From assembly GCA_028673005.1 (NCBI GenBank), contig CM054117.1:1612001-1676000 (forward strand): a DNA stretch of 64,000 nucleotides. The letters are read 5' to 3'. The notes beneath the pieces are model-generated. The model was not told the origin of the DNA. It made no database searches and was given only the letters and a program-made list of their open reading frames with translations. A program made the position numbers and the translations under genes. This stretch comes from Tanypteryx hageni (lineage: Eukaryota > Arthropoda > Insecta > Odonata > Petaluridae). Shown here piece after piece: positions 43,401 through 55,240 of this stretch (positions are counted from its first letter, which is position 1; every line of letters begins with the position of its first letter).

Positions 43401-45965
43401 ATGAGTAAGATAGCTTATCATTTATCATCACCACAGCCTAAAAAACAGAAACTCGAAGAAGAAACTAGGACTAAAAAGTTTGATGAATCTCCTTGAACAT
43501 CTACATATTTCTGTGATGAAGTTGAAGAGCGGAATGTAAATAATTGGCGTAGCTGTTATAATACAGAGCAGATGAATATTTTTTGTCAAAAGTAAGGCTG
43601 GTTAGGTCCAAAGAACCAAAAACTTGATTGCATTCTATGCCAAATTTTGGGACGCTTGGGATAGAGATAAAAATGTGAATGAAAATATCCAAAAAGTGAG
43701 CCAATAATGAAGTCTCAGCATACGGTGAATCGCAAAAATAACAATTAACTTCATTGCGAAAAAGATTATTCGACTGCAGGGACAGTACAAATCACAAAGT
43801 TTCTGTTAAGTTAGCTGCAGAAGTTGAAGATGAAACACTAGAAAATGTTTTTATGAAATCTTGTGAAAAAGAAGTAACAGCCAGAGTATTTCATACGACA
43901 TATAATGTGGCAAAAAATAATAAGTCCTTCAATAGTTTTGAAGATGAAATTGATGTTCAATCTCTTAATGGTGTAGACATGGGTCGCATACTTCACTCCA
44001 CTGATGCCTGCATCAATATTGTCAATCTCATGGCCACTTATTTAAAAATATTGTTTTGTAATAGCAGGGATCTCCTTAATCATTGATGAATCTACAACTC
44101 TGAGAAAGACATTTACATTGATTCTATATGTATGAGTTTTTAACCCAGATTGCGGAACGAGTGAATCAGTAAATTTATTCCTTGATTTAATAGAGCTGGA
44201 AGATGTTACGGTAAAAGGAATTTTTACCTCATTGTTTCAACATCTCAAATCACTAGAAATGACAGAGAATTATTTGAGTGAACATTTACTTTCTGTTGCT
44301 TGTGATGGAGCAGATGTAATTTTAGGAAATCGTTCCGGAGTTAACAAATTGATAAAATAAAGATTCCCATCCATATTTGTATATATATTTGCTAATCACA
44401 AGTTAGAATTATCAGTAAGTTATGCTCAACAAGCTGTCTCAAAAACCATCAGGTACAAATCCTTTATTAACAAACTGTATGTTCTGTATCATTCGTCACC
44501 AAAAAACACTAGAGAACTTCATGTACGTTAAAAGTTGCTGGAACTGAAGTTGTTATAAGTGGACGACTTTTAAATACTAGGTAGGCAGCTTCAATCTTCA
44601 GATAATTTTCTGCAGTGTGGAAAGACTACGATGCTTTGGTGTTTCATTTTGGAGAAGCTAAAAACGATTCCAGCAGAGACAAGAAAGATAGATGCATGTA
44701 CGAAGGTTTACACAGGAAAATTACTTCAGTGGAATTTATATTTGATTTAGCAGTGATGTTTAATTCACTCCAAGAACTCTCTGATCTAAGCCTAGCATTA
44801 CAAGAACGTGACATGGACGTATACAATGCCAATAGAAAAATAGTGTATATTGTTCAAATATTCTAATCTATATAAATGATGTCTGCTCGGTTGTTCGTAG
44901 TAAAATTATGCTTTTCGCCGATGACACCGTTCTATATAAAGAAATAAAAAACCAGGAGGATCATCAGTCACTGCTTGAAGACTTACGAGCTATTTCAGCG
45001 TGGTGCAAAGAATGGCAAATTGAAATTAATTATACTAAATGTGCCGCAGTCACGTTTTGGAAAAGTAAGAAAAAGATTTAGATTTCGAATATAAAATAGA
45101 TGAAATGAGCATTCGACAAGCTGAGTATGTAAAATATTTAGGAGTAACCATTTGTCGAGATCTTTCATGGGACATGCACATTCGTCGAGTTATAGGCGCG
45201 GCCAACAAGAAACTGGCATTCATAGGTAGAATAGTACGGAACAGTACAGAGAAAGTACGTGAAACATGCTACTTATCACTGGTAAGACTGCAAGTGGAAT
45301 ACGCAGCGAGCATATGGGATCCGTACGAGAAGGGACAGAATTCAACTAGAAAGAGTACAGCGTAGAGCAGCCAGATTTGTAAAACAAAAGTACGAACAGA
45401 AGGAAAGCGTCACCCTCTTCATTGAGCGATTTGAACTGGGTATCACTGGAGTACCGTAGATTGGACTCAAGGTTGAAACTTCTAGAGAAATGTAGGTCGG
45501 AATGTCTAAAAGAGGAGGTAGTGGGAATAATTGTGGCACCAACGTTTATAGGTAGAAATGATCGAGACGATAAAATACGTGAGATCGATTGTAGGACGGA
45601 GCGTTATCTAGGCTCGTTCTTTCCGAGGAAAATACGAGATCACAATAGGAAATTTAGACAATCTTTAGGTAGGATTTGGTGCATTGCACACCGTGCCACC
45701 CACCAACTTGGTGAATTGAAGGGTAACTTGTAGATGTATTTGAAGAACGAAAGGCATGTCCCGGTTCATACAATATAAATGCCATCACTGCAGCAAAAAT
45801 CCTCAACTTCTAAGGAAGTTCTCTTCATCAAAGGAACAAAAAATGTGATCCTCCCATCTGTTTAGATGCTTTTTACGATAAGCTGAAGATGTCCTTGGCA
45901 AAAAGACTGCTGGATGATGAAGCCTATTTACCAAAATGGGCCCGCATTCTGGATTCTAAATTGGT
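43401..45965 (+). pseudogene. hAT transposase pseudogene, KIAA1586-like, split by a LINE
   Basis: From the ATG at 43401 the plus strand reads MSKIAYHLSSPQPKKQKLEEE; after frameshifts, 43754-44083 gives LAAEVEDETLENVFMKSC, ARVFHTTYNVAKNNKSF and NGVDMGRILHS. Further on come IDESTTLRKTF (about 44088), VNLFLDLIELEDVTVKGIF, LLSVACDGADVILGNRSGV and FDLAVMFNSLQELSDLSLAL. The frame meets the CR1-c insertion at VQIF (44862) and resumes at 45741 as EERKACPG, then YDKLKMSLAKRLLDDEAYLP and ARILDSKLVE. The order matches the KIAA1586-like hAT-derived family. Many stops make it dead. Terminal repeats were not identified. Confidence 0.85.
44863..45736 (+). mobile_element. CR1-c: 5'-truncated CR1-type LINE inserted in the hAT pseudogene
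   Basis: 874 bp bounded by TATT on each side (44859-44862 and 45737-45740). It encodes the end of a reverse transcriptase: ILIYINDVCSVVRSK, then LFADDTVLYKEI (intact ADD), DHQSLLEDLRAISAWCKEWQIEINYTKC, YVKYLGVTICRDLSWDMHIRRVIGAANKKLAFIGRIV and YLSLVRLQVEYAASIWDP, then after frameshifts RRAARFVKQKYE and ERYLGSFFPRKIRDHN. It ends GTAGATG like CR1-a. Better preserved than CR1-a, it still has stops (for example at about 45081). Removing it restores VQIF-EERK in the hAT reading frame. Confidence 0.92.
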
Positions 45966-46720
45966 CGAACTAATATATAATATTCCCCCCTAATTTTTAT
46001 TTTATTTATGCGCATTTACACTTCTTCATTTTTATATGTTAATATTAAAAGAAAACCCCCAACAACGAATTGAGATTTACCTCTTTAAATTGTATAATGA
46101 AAACTATAAAACGATTAATTTATGAAACCCGAACAATATGATGTTGCTTTTGCTGAGAAACATTCTTTTAAAAAAATAATTTGCAAGTTCAGCGTAAAGG
46201 CGTAAATACATTCTTTGATGCCAATTAAGGAAAAAACAATAACGATATATTTATCACAATAATATTTTAGACGTAAAACAGAGCCATCTAATACTTTGTA
46301 TTATTTGATTTATTTCATCACTGCACTACACATTCTCTTTATTTAACATAAAATATATAGTGAGAAAAGTTAGACTTTATTATTGAGCGCTCGATCAACA
46401 GTCTTACTTTAAATCCTGATTAAAATGTGTTTTTCCAATTGGCAAAATATTTTACAACAAATAGAAAATAAATATTAATACTTAATCTCTCTTCAATTTT
46501 TAGTAACGATTGCTAATTAATGCGCATCTTTTTTAAAACATTATAAATAAATTGATATTTACTAACCTCTAGCAAAAGACGAAGGAGACAAAAGCACAAG
46601 AGAGGAACGATCCTTCCTGGATAACCTTAAGAAAAAGAAACGTAAAATTAATTTAAAATATGCGTGGCATAAAATTTGACCATGAGCGTTGCTCAAGCAA
46701 CCCGTGAATCAGCAACTGTC
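45966..46720. other. AT-rich unassigned DNA
   Basis: No gene recognised. The first part may be the 3' non-coding region of the hAT element. Confidence 0.4.
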
Positions 46721-46721
46721 G

Positions 46722-46798
46722 GAAGTGCGGCGAGAAGGGAAGTGCGGCGAGAAGGGAAGTGCGGCGAGAAGGGAAGTGCGGCGAGAAGGGAAGTGCGG
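46722..46798 (+). repeat. 17-bp minisatellite, about 4.5 copies
   Basis: Unit GAAGTGCGGCGAGAAGG, four perfect tandem copies at 46722-46789 plus a partial one. No spacers, so this is not a CRISPR array. Confidence 0.95.
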
Positions 46799-46799
46799 A

Positions 46800-48390
46800 G
46801 ACGTGCGTGTGTTTGGATGGCGTAAGTAGACGATCCAAGAAGACTGGGGAGAGTGCAGAGGTGAGAGCTGGAGGATGGATTAACAGAAAGGGAAGCGAGG
46901 CAAGCTGGTGCTGCCTTAATTAATCTTGCGAAGGTTGCGAAAACAGCAACACTGTAAGAGAGGTTGACGTGCCGGAGGAATAGGAGATGGGGAAATGTTA
47001 GAGATGACGTAACGGGAGAAAGATAGGGGTTGGAGCAACCAAAACCTGGCCGCCGGTTCATTACCCCGTTCGCGAGGGGTTAGAGGCAGGAATGGGACAT
47101 CTAATAAGGAAGAGGGATAAAGTTAAAGAGGGGGAGTGAGGTTTATGAGTGGTGTTGTAGGAGGAGACACCAAGATGACTGGTGGCGCAGTAGTGGCTGG
47201 CCGCGGTACCATGATAATGTAGGAATGTCGTGGCATTTAACAGGAAGGGAACTTTTGCACAAATTTTGGGTATTTAGGTGATGAGAGCTGTCCCTGGTAG
47301 CGGATGCGGTTTGAAGTGAATATTTTAAGAAAATACTACATGTCTCCCTCGAATAAAGGCAAAAGTGGTCATCAATATTTAGACGAAATTTCATTTAAAG
47401 GGAATTCAAATTTATAAACTTTGTATATATTGGAATTTCAATATGTTATCACGGGAACATCAGTTTTGCGTAAACAAATAAATGATTCTAGTTGAAAAAT
47501 ATTTTATTCAGTCGCGAATAGATCATGGAAAATCATTTTAGTGGTCGGAGTAATGCTTAATATTGTTATGAAACTTTTTCAATGTAAAAGGCGTGACTAG
47601 GTTAAAGCATTTTAAAATTCGTTTTTCGCCCTGTTAATCCGTCTGTCTGTCTGACGTGCTATCTCATCATAAATGAAAGCAAATGCAGAATGTTTTTCGT
47701 TAATCGATACAGCATTGCGTTTCGTTACGTACGTTATCTTGTGGAGGTTCTAGTGGCCAGCAGAATTAGTGTAACAAATTGTACACCACTTTTCCTTTTG
47801 TAGACAAAAGTTTTCTTTTAAAATTATTCTTTTTAATTATATGAAATTCTTTTTATAACACCATTTCACATTAGTATACATAAATTTGTACATTCTCTAT
47901 TAATATTTTTAAACCACAATTTACAGTGTGCTTCATCACTCTTACTTGTTAAGCTTAAGTTTAAACTTTAGCCTTAATCGGAGTCGATTTAAAGTATTAA
48001 ATATAAAATATACGTCTTTGCTTTTTATGCCTATGTACGCTATTACCAACCTAGTAATTCGATTCTACGTATACAAAATTAAAATTAGAATAAAAGGTAT
48101 TCTTCAGTCGCTCATAAATTAATCGTTTGCATTGAGGAAATTTATGAAATATACCTAAAACCACATCTAATATGCTATTGGGTAAATATTTTTTCTATAT
48201 GCTTATAAACATTTACATATTTATTTCTTCTGTTAGTGTCCGAGAACGATCAGAAAAGTTTCACTCATATAAGAACTCCGTATACTTATAATTATTTAAA
48301 ATGATAATAGGCCAATGGGAATAGAGAAATTACAGTGGTATCGCTTTAATTATCTCAAGCCCACTGTTCCGTCAAAATGAAAGGACTCTA
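46800..48390. other. unassigned DNA
   Basis: Purine-biased to about 47200, then AT-rich. A GTCTGTCTGTCTG block near 47641 recalls dispersed repeats elsewhere in the window. No gene recognised. Confidence 0.4.
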
Positions 48391-48392
48391 TG

Positions 48393-48980
48393 GAGTCTCC
48401 CTCCCCTCTCCCTCCCCTCTCCCTCCCCTCCCCCTCCCTCTCCCCTCCCCCTCCCCTCCCCCTCCCTCTCCCTCTCCCCTCCCCCTCCCCTCCCCCTCCC
48501 CTCTCCCTCCCCTCTCCCTCCCCTCTCCCTCCCCTCTCCCTCCCCTCTCCCTCCCATCTCCATCCCCTCTCCCTCCCCTCTCCCTCCCCTCTCCCTCCCT
48601 TCTCCCTCCCCTCTCCCTCCCCTCTCCCTCCCCTCTCCCTCCCCTCTCCCTCCCCTCTCCCTCCCCTCTCCCTCCCCTCTCCCTCCCCTCTCCCTCCCCT
48701 CTCCCTCCCCTCTCCCTCCCCTCTCCCTCCCCTCTCCCTCCCCTCTCCCTCCCCTCTCCCTCCCCTCTCCCTCCCCTCTCCCTCCCCTCTCCCTCCCCTC
48801 TCCCTCCCCTCTCCCTCCCCTCTCCCTCCCTTCTCCTTCCCCTCTTCCTCCCACTCTCCCTCCCCCTCTCCCTCCCCCCTCTCTCTCCCCTCTCCCTCCC
48901 CCTTTCCCTCCCCCTCTCCATCCTCCCTCCCTTCTCCCTCCCACTCTCCCACCCCCTCCCACTCTCCCTCTCCCTCCCTT
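48393..48980 (+). repeat. polypyrimidine minisatellite, 12-bp unit CCCTCTCCCTCC
   Basis: Very regular 12-bp tandem array in the middle (about 48490-48830), more irregular at both ends. It is the strand-complement in composition of the 34.9-35.9 kb array. All long frames on both strands here are artefacts of low complexity. Confidence 0.95.
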
Positions 48981-49110
48981 AGTGGTTAGGTGGAAGATGG
49001 GACTTTCTAGTCTCATCCTCTCCTCAAATAAAGACCAAATCAATCAATCAATCCCTCCCCTCTCCCTCCCCCTCTCCCTCCCCCTCTCCCTCTGCCTCCC
49101 CCTTTCCCTG
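48981..49110 (+). repeat. possible retroelement 3' tail AATAAAGACCAAATCAATC within pyrimidine array
   Basis: A unique segment GTGGTTAGGTGGAAGATGGG..TCTAGTCTCATCCTC ends with AATAAAGACCAAATCAATCAATCAATC and is followed by more of the CCCTCTCC-type repeat to about 49110. An A-rich end with a 4-bp repeat looks like the tail of a retroposed sequence inserted in the array. Confidence 0.4.
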
Positions 49111-49164
49111 TCCGTCAACCTCCCCTGTTTTAGTGTATGTTTCTACGTATTTCTCTTCGACACC

Positions 49165-49260
49165 TACAGCAGCTCACCAGCTTGGTAAGTGTTCACTTGC
49201 CCCGCTTCAACATCTTGCTGCCACCATCATTGCTACCTTTCCTTTTCCTTAAGATTATAT
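49165..49260 (+). repeat. fragment of the dispersed repeat also seen at 8242-8420
   Basis: Shares GCTTGGTAAGTGTTCAC, CAACATCTTGCTGCCACC and a TTTTCCTT..TATATA end with the complement of the 8.3 kb copy. Confidence 0.45.
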
Positions 49261-49565
49261 ACAGGTATTAAGAAATTATGCGATACATATTTAAATTTTG
49301 CGCCAAAAGTTGAAGTTTCACACCCTCGAATGAAGTTGTCACCACCAATCAGGTTTTGGATGGTTAAATTAAATCACAAGCTCGACGCTGGATTTCAAAA
49401 ACATATTTAATGAACAATCAGATACATATATGTATTAACATCGAATGGCATTAACATAACGGACTATTGCTTTGAAAATTTAAATGTTTATAAAATAAAA
49501 CATAACCTCATTTATTCATATCTAATTTACATATTCGTTACTTTTGCCTTTTTTAGACTGTCCTG

Positions 49566-50090
49566 TATTTAAATGATACAAACTCTTTTCATTTATGCTT
49601 TGCTTAAACTTTCAACCTCATCTACATCATATTTTATTAGGGATTCGAGCATAGCAAGCGATGTGAAGGCCTCTTTCCAAATTGGACGTTCAGGTTCAAG
49701 GAGGTTCTACTCTTCCTCATCTGCCCCAATCCTTGAAGTTGTTGTGATAGCAGCCGCTTCTGTACCCATCGGAATAATATTTTTTAAACTCATACATTGT
49801 CCGGAAGTTCCTACCATGCTATCAACATTAGCAAAATCTTCAAAATACGTCAGCCGAATCAATTTCGACCACAGCTCAACCCAGTAATCAAAACATGCTG
49901 TAGTATTTAAAATTTCGTTTCCAATTTTCTTTTTTAAAAAGGCAGCTTTTGCAAAGAAATTTGTAAAAACAAGAGTCTGCATGATATTCCATGCAAAAAC
50001 TATGGTTCCCATGGCATCGAGTGTATTCCATTTCTTAATCTCTGTCACAGATATATTCCGCTTAATCTCGCGGAGATAATACCCTATCTA
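49566..50090 (-). pseudogene. Tigger/pogo transposase C-terminal fragment
   Basis: A 113-aa minus-strand frame (50048-49707) reads KKWNTLDAMGTIVFAWNIM, NFFAKAAFLKKK, TACFDYWVELWSKLIRL and CMSLKNIIPMG. The pattern of a W-N-L-D-A stretch, then an FxKAxF block, matches the region after the DDE domain of Tigger transposases (LDALxxIxxAW ... CFRKAGF). No DDE residues are included. It is a short relic, and the assignment rests on a weak but ordered motif match. Confidence 0.55.
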
Positions 50091-50912
50091 CCGCTTTTCG
50101 TATGGCATTTTTGGAAAGTTAACAATTCCCAAGTCTCGGGGCTACATATAACTCGTCGTGTTAGTGAGTAGAAATAGAAGGATCGCATGCATCAAATCTT
50201 GGCCTGCTTGATTGCATGCTGAGCACTGTGCACCTTATCATAATAACCAAATATTTCATATTGATGCCAATAATAATTACTGAAATTACCAAATATCCAC
50301 ATGCAAACACTTTATATTATCGTCTTACGATCCTATAATACAAAATGCATTAATGTTTTATCATTCCGGATTAAATCTTTCAATCTTTCTTTGCCATCAA
50401 ATTTGAAACTCAAATTGATCACTTAATTGTTCCCATAAACTTTTAGTATCTATATTCTCAGCTTCTATGTTTGAACCGTTTTACAGGAACGTAATCTCCG
50501 CGAACATACTTCATCTACAGAAGCATTCATTATATTTTAAATTTGTATTGTACTTATAATTGATCTCCATTTAGCTCTCATGATCACCGCAATTGCTTAC
50601 TGCATAACTGGATAAATGGGCAAAGCCTCGTTGAGCAAACTTAATACTTAATATGAATTAGAATGGGAGTACGCGAATATTATATAACGATACAAAAATA
50701 GTTGCTCGATGTGTTAAAAAGCTGAAAATAAACATTTGTGCATATGAATAGAAACAAATCACAAAATGAAAAATATCAGTGTAAAATCCATGTGTGATAA
50801 TTTCTGAAATGAAATTATCTGGTCTAGGAACCCATGATAATACAATATCTTCGTTAACATGACCATCATCGCCAAATAACAGTCTTAGTATTTCCTTTTA
50901 ATCTTAAAAACT
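50091..50912. other. unassigned AT-rich DNA
   Basis: No gene or structured repeat recognised. Confidence 0.4.
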
Positions 50913-50914
50913 TA

Positions 50915-52226
50915 GGAGAAAGTCGCCTATTATAGGGAGGTTTCCTAATTCGAGGAGGTGCAGTATTGTATACAATGAGGTGTTCCACTCTGGGTTTGTT
51001 AAGCGTAACTAATAGAACAGATGGCGTTGTTCCTTGTAATCATCTTAGAAACAGCCAGTTGTCCGTTAATAGCTTTTCGTGGTGGTAGTTGTGTTTTGGT
51101 GTGTTGTGAAAATATTTTGTGTTCATATATTTGTGACTCATAAATCGTTCAAGGTGAATAGTATTTTTAATTTTGTTTACTGTTTAAACTCCCTTAGAAC
51201 TGTAGTCTTAAACCTTTTTTTTAGTAGGAATAAACCTATAGTTTGATTCAGCCTTTTTCTTGAGCTCGTGTTTTCGCCTATTATGGGGAGGTCTCAAACG
51301 TTTAATATGGGGCTCCCCATTTTAGGAAATCAGATATATAATGACTGAACTATTGTTGGTTATTGGCGATTACAGATAGCTCCAAGGAAAAATGGGAGCT
51401 TGAAAGGATGAAGGTAGCTGTTGAGGCTATGAGGAAGAAGGAAATGGGCAGCTACAAGGTATAAAGAGTTTTCAAGGTACCACAAACAACACTAGAACGT
51501 TATTTTAAGACCTGCAGAAAATCAAAAGTGAAGCAATAAATACAAAACTGGGTGAAAAACTAACTCTTCCTCCTAAAGTAGAAAATGATCTGGCTGAGCA
51601 TTGTCATTTGATGGAAATAAAGTTTTTCGGCTTGTCAATGGCAGACGTAGGGAGTGTGGCTTACCAACTTGCTGCAATAAATGGAATTAAAAACCAGTTT
51701 TCCAAGGTAAAAGAAAAAGCTGGAACCAAATGGTTGAATAACTTGAATAATCAGCCATCTTGCAGCTCTGGGCATTTTCCGCCATCCACTTCTTCTGAGC
51801 TTATCCTAGCATAAGATATCAGCCCTGTGCCAAGTCGGAATTTGAAACCAAATTCTCGTGCTGGATCAGCAAAGAATATAAATAGTTCTCCGTACAAAAA
51901 AGCTTTTGTGTGTGAGCTTTGTAAGTAAAAAACACTGCTTTCTTCTCAAACTTGTTTTATGTACGTATTTTTTGCATTTGTTACGCTCTCAGTTTAAATT
52001 ATTCACCTCCACATATTAGGACAATGATAGCGCCTAATTTGGGGAGATGAAGCCTTTAAGTAAAAGAATTTTACACAGGTTTTCCTTTGCCTAATAAGTG
52101 ATGCATATGTAACAAGACTTTATTTATTAATTATGTAAAATTATATTTGTGTTTCCGACTGGTTTCCAACTTTTTCCAAGTTAAGCAGTAGTTTTAAAAA
52201 CCTCCCCATAATAGGCAACTTTCCCC
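50915..52226 (+). mobile_element. pogo-type element with both terminal inverted repeats, internally deleted
   Basis: Terminal inverted repeats of about 30 bp (left GGAGAAAGTCGCCTATTA.., right complement GGGGAAAGTTGCCTATTA..) are flanked by TA on each side (50913-50914 and 52227-52228), the usual pogo target duplication. The terminal motif CGCCTATTATGGGGAGG recurs inside at about 51273-51289 and, altered, at about 52033-52048. Length is 1312 bp, too short for a full transposase; only the DNA-binding half is kept. Confidence 0.88.
51370..51830 (+). pseudogene. pogo/jerky-like transposase, DNA-binding half
   Basis: After an acceptor-like GATTACAG the plus strand reads SSKEKWELERMKVAVEAMRKKEMGSYK, then VFKVPQTTLERYFKT, the psq helix-turn-helix. 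In other frames, after stops, it gives KLTLPPKVENDLAEHCHLM and FFGLSMADVGSVAYQLA with KEKAGTKWLNN (51608-51811), the CENP-B-type second HTH. The DDE catalytic domain is absent. It lies inside the TIR-bounded element and would need transposase from elsewhere to move. The family is the same as the remnant at 8.9-10.5 kb, but the sequences are well diverged. Confidence 0.85.
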
Positions 52227-52228
52227 TA

Positions 52229-53105
52229 CTTGTTGACGCCAGTGGCGTAACAATAGGATGGCGTGCGTGGCCAAATCCCACTGGTCCAAAGGCCTGCAGA
52301 AGACCCTAGAATTTTTCCTCATATAGGAAAGGTAAAGATTTTAGAGCAATTTCTCTTCTTAATTCTACTTTCTTAATGAATTTCCAATCAATAATTATTT
52401 TTTTAAATCAATTAATTAATTATTTATATTAATATTAAAGCCTAATCTTTTCAGCATACTCCTGGTAATTGATTAAAAATTGCAGCTTGGTAGGTCCTAC
52501 AATGGGATTCGTTTTTAATTGAACATATGCATTCTTTGGGTGAGGGGGAGAGGGACTGTATATAATATTTCGCCGCGTAACCTACCTCTCCTAATTACAC
52601 CATTGTTGTTCGTCAATTGAAATATAGAATCGCGATAAACTGAGGAGGTCAGAGTTCATTCTAAGGAATGATTCGTTCGTCTATTTATAGTTAACCGAAA
52701 ATGGTTTTAAGGGAGGACATTACAAAAACGAGATAAAATTCATTATGTATAGTTCTGCTTTAAATCGCTTGATGGTGCTGATGTTACAGTGAACGGGTCA
52801 CGAATATAAATTGAAGTGGAAATTGACATAGTGTTTGTTATTCTCTATTATTTTAAGAGGGGAAAATTGTAAGGTATTGTTTGTTTGCGTTCAAAATTAA
52901 AATTAATATACAAACTCGTCATTTAAGCATAACTTCTGGGAAAATCCGTTGACTTTCTAAAATCATATAATTTAAATCATTTCCGATATATCTTAAAATA
53001 TTTTTCCATCATAAATACACCGATTTTTTCAGACCCCAACAATTAAAGAACACCTCTTGGATTGTTGTCGAATTTTTAGCCTATTTTCCAGTATGGAAAT
53101 ATGCT
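52229..53105. other. unassigned AT-rich DNA
   Basis: A block beginning GACGCCAGTGGCGTAACAATAGG at about 52236 looks like the end of a dispersed repeat. Otherwise nothing is recognised. Confidence 0.4.
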
Positions 53106-53107
53106 TA

Positions 53108-53200
53108 TACAGGGTGTACCATTTAAAAGACCAACCACAGGAAGAAAGTATCATTTATTTCAAGTTTCATTGAATATAAAGAATATATATACACCTACCT
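53108..53200 (+). repeat. TIR-like end (TACAGGGTGTACCATTTAAAA)
   Basis: The first about 21 bases pair, as an inverted repeat, with 60018-60038 (complement TACAGGGTCTACCATTTAAAA) with one mismatch. TA is present at the boundary of both. This is the left end of a Tc1/mariner-type or MITE element. Confidence 0.5.
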
Positions 53201-55240
53201 ACCTTACAGAGGTGGGAGGGTTTGGGTACTCTAATGAACCAAAGATCTATGCCGACAGGAGGTAATTCTCCTGGTAGGACCATCCAAGCCCGAAAGGTCT
53301 AACAAAAGTCTGAGGAGAAAAGTCAGACTAATGTAAGAAGCAGTGTTGGGGGTTTTACATACCCCTGTGCAAGGGCAGCAGCTTGCATAGTGCCTCTGTA
53401 GGTGGTGATCATGTGGATCTGAACAGATACAGATGGGTAATCACTCTGTGAAACTGCAATGAAGAAAGCAAGGCTGAAAAGCTGCAAACACCTCTATGGA
53501 TCTCTTTGGAGTAAATTATTCCAGAGGTAAAATAGTCCCCCAATCGGATCTCCAGGTGGGGACTAACCTAGAGGAAGCACAGAGGAAATGTAACATAAAT
53601 AAGAAGAAATGAAGTATTGAGAAATTAAGAAGAGGCTCATGGAATGTTAGGACCATGAATTAAAGATGAAAACTAGAAAACTTAAAACGGGAAATGAGAA
53701 AGAATAATGTTGGTATAGTAGGCCTAAATAAGTTCGGTGGGAAGGAGAAGGCGAGGTAAATTCAGACGAATTTAAGATTATTTACTCGAGAGGAGAGAAA
53801 AAGGAAAGGGAGTGAGGATTAAGATGATAAGAGAGATAACTGAAAGAATTAGCAAGGAAGTGACAGATAATGATAGACTAATAGCGGCAAAACCTCAAAT
53901 GGAGACAGTGGAAATGCTTATAATTCAAGTGTATATGCCAACAACTAATGCTGGTGATGACGAATTAGATGAAATGTATGGCCAGATTACGGAGATATTG
54001 GAGGAAGAGGGAAAAGGAAGGATCACCACCATAGTAATGGGAGACTGGAACAGTGTAGTCGGAGAGGGACAGGAAGATAACACAGTGGGAAAATATGGAC
54101 TACGGAAGAGAAGTGAAAGAGGGGAGAAACTTGTGGAATTCTGCCATAGCAATAGATTAATTGTAACTAATACATGGTTTAAGCATCACCAACGGAGACT
54201 TTACGTATGGAGAAGCCCAGGAGACTAGATATGATACCAGATAGATTACATTTTAGTCAAGAAAAGATTTCGAAATAGCATTAAAAATGTAAAAACACTA
54301 ACAGGGGCAGATATCGATTCCGACCACAACCTTTTGGTGTCAAATACACAATGTAGACTGAAGAGTATTAAGAGAAACATTAGAGTTAACAAGAAATGGA
54401 ACTTAGAGGAACTCTTTAAGAACAAGGATGCTATCATGACTGAGCTGAAAGAAAGGTTGTGGGAGAGAGCTGAAGAAAATAGGAACAATATATCCATAGC
54501 AACTTTAAAGATGCAATGGAAAAGAAGGTAGGAAAGAAAACAGGTGAAAAACAAAAAACCATGGGTCACAGCAGCCATGCTGCAAAAAATGGATGAGAGG
54601 AGAAAGTGGAAGAACATAAACACTGATGAAGGCCAAAGAAAGTACAAGGAGTTAAATAATGCTTTAAGAAGGGAAACAGATAAAGCCAGAGAACAATGGA
54701 TAAATGAGAAATGCGAGGTAATTGTCGAATGTGAAAAATTTCTAGAACAGATCCTAAGTATAGCAAAACAGAGAAACTATTCAAGAAAAAGGTAAGAAAG
54801 ATAGGACGTAAAGGAATCATGAACAAAAGTGGTGAAATAGTTTTGGAGTCAGACGATGTAAAGAGTCTCTAGTAAGAATATATTGTGGTGCTGTATGACA
54901 AAAAAGGCAAGCTAGAAAATATTGAATTAGATGAAAAAAAGGATTTGGAAAAAGACCAGCTTGGACCAAATATTCTGGAGTCTGAAGTTAAAAGAGCAGT
55001 TGATGACATGAAAAGAAGGAAGGCTGTTGGGAGTGGCGATATACCAGTGGACGTTCTTAAGGTTTTGGGGTCGAAAGCAATTAAGCAACACACAAAATGC
55101 TTTAAACATGTATATGATACGGTCATATCGCCTGGAGATTTTTTAGATGTTGTTATGGTACCATTGTAGAAAAAGAACAGTGGAAAAGGTTTTATAGATT
55201 ACAGAACTATTAGTTTAATTTATCGTACAGCTAAAGTTCT
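53200..55240 (+). pseudogene. RTE-3: RTE-type LINE, leader, endonuclease and start of RT
   Basis: A leader (about 53200-53640) includes a block identical over 28 nt to RTE-2 copy B. The endonuclease follows in broken frames: RGSWNVRTMN (about 53633), NDRLIAAKPQ, IIQVYMPTTNAG, IVMGDWNSVVG, LIVTNTWFKHHQRRLYVW (53812-54228), then IDSDHNLLV (about 54312). A linker (54334-54800) and the RT start (54885-55169: LGPNILESEVKRAVDDMKRRKAVGSGDIP, then YRTISLIYRTAKVL at about 55199) end abruptly near 55240. All RT catalytic motifs are missing. Several stops occur. It is related to, but distinct from, RTE-1 and RTE-2. Confidence 0.87.

Noticed and set aside
45342..45542. Minus-strand ORF over the CR1-c end
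   Set aside because: Antisense to a recognisable LINE coding segment on the plus strand.
46722..46798. Possible CRISPR-like array
   Set aside because: Units are directly adjacent with no unique spacers, and the window is eukaryotic.
48350..49043. About 200-aa frames on both strands
   Set aside because: Low-complexity translations of the 12-bp pyrimidine repeat; all phases are open because the repeat lacks stop codons.
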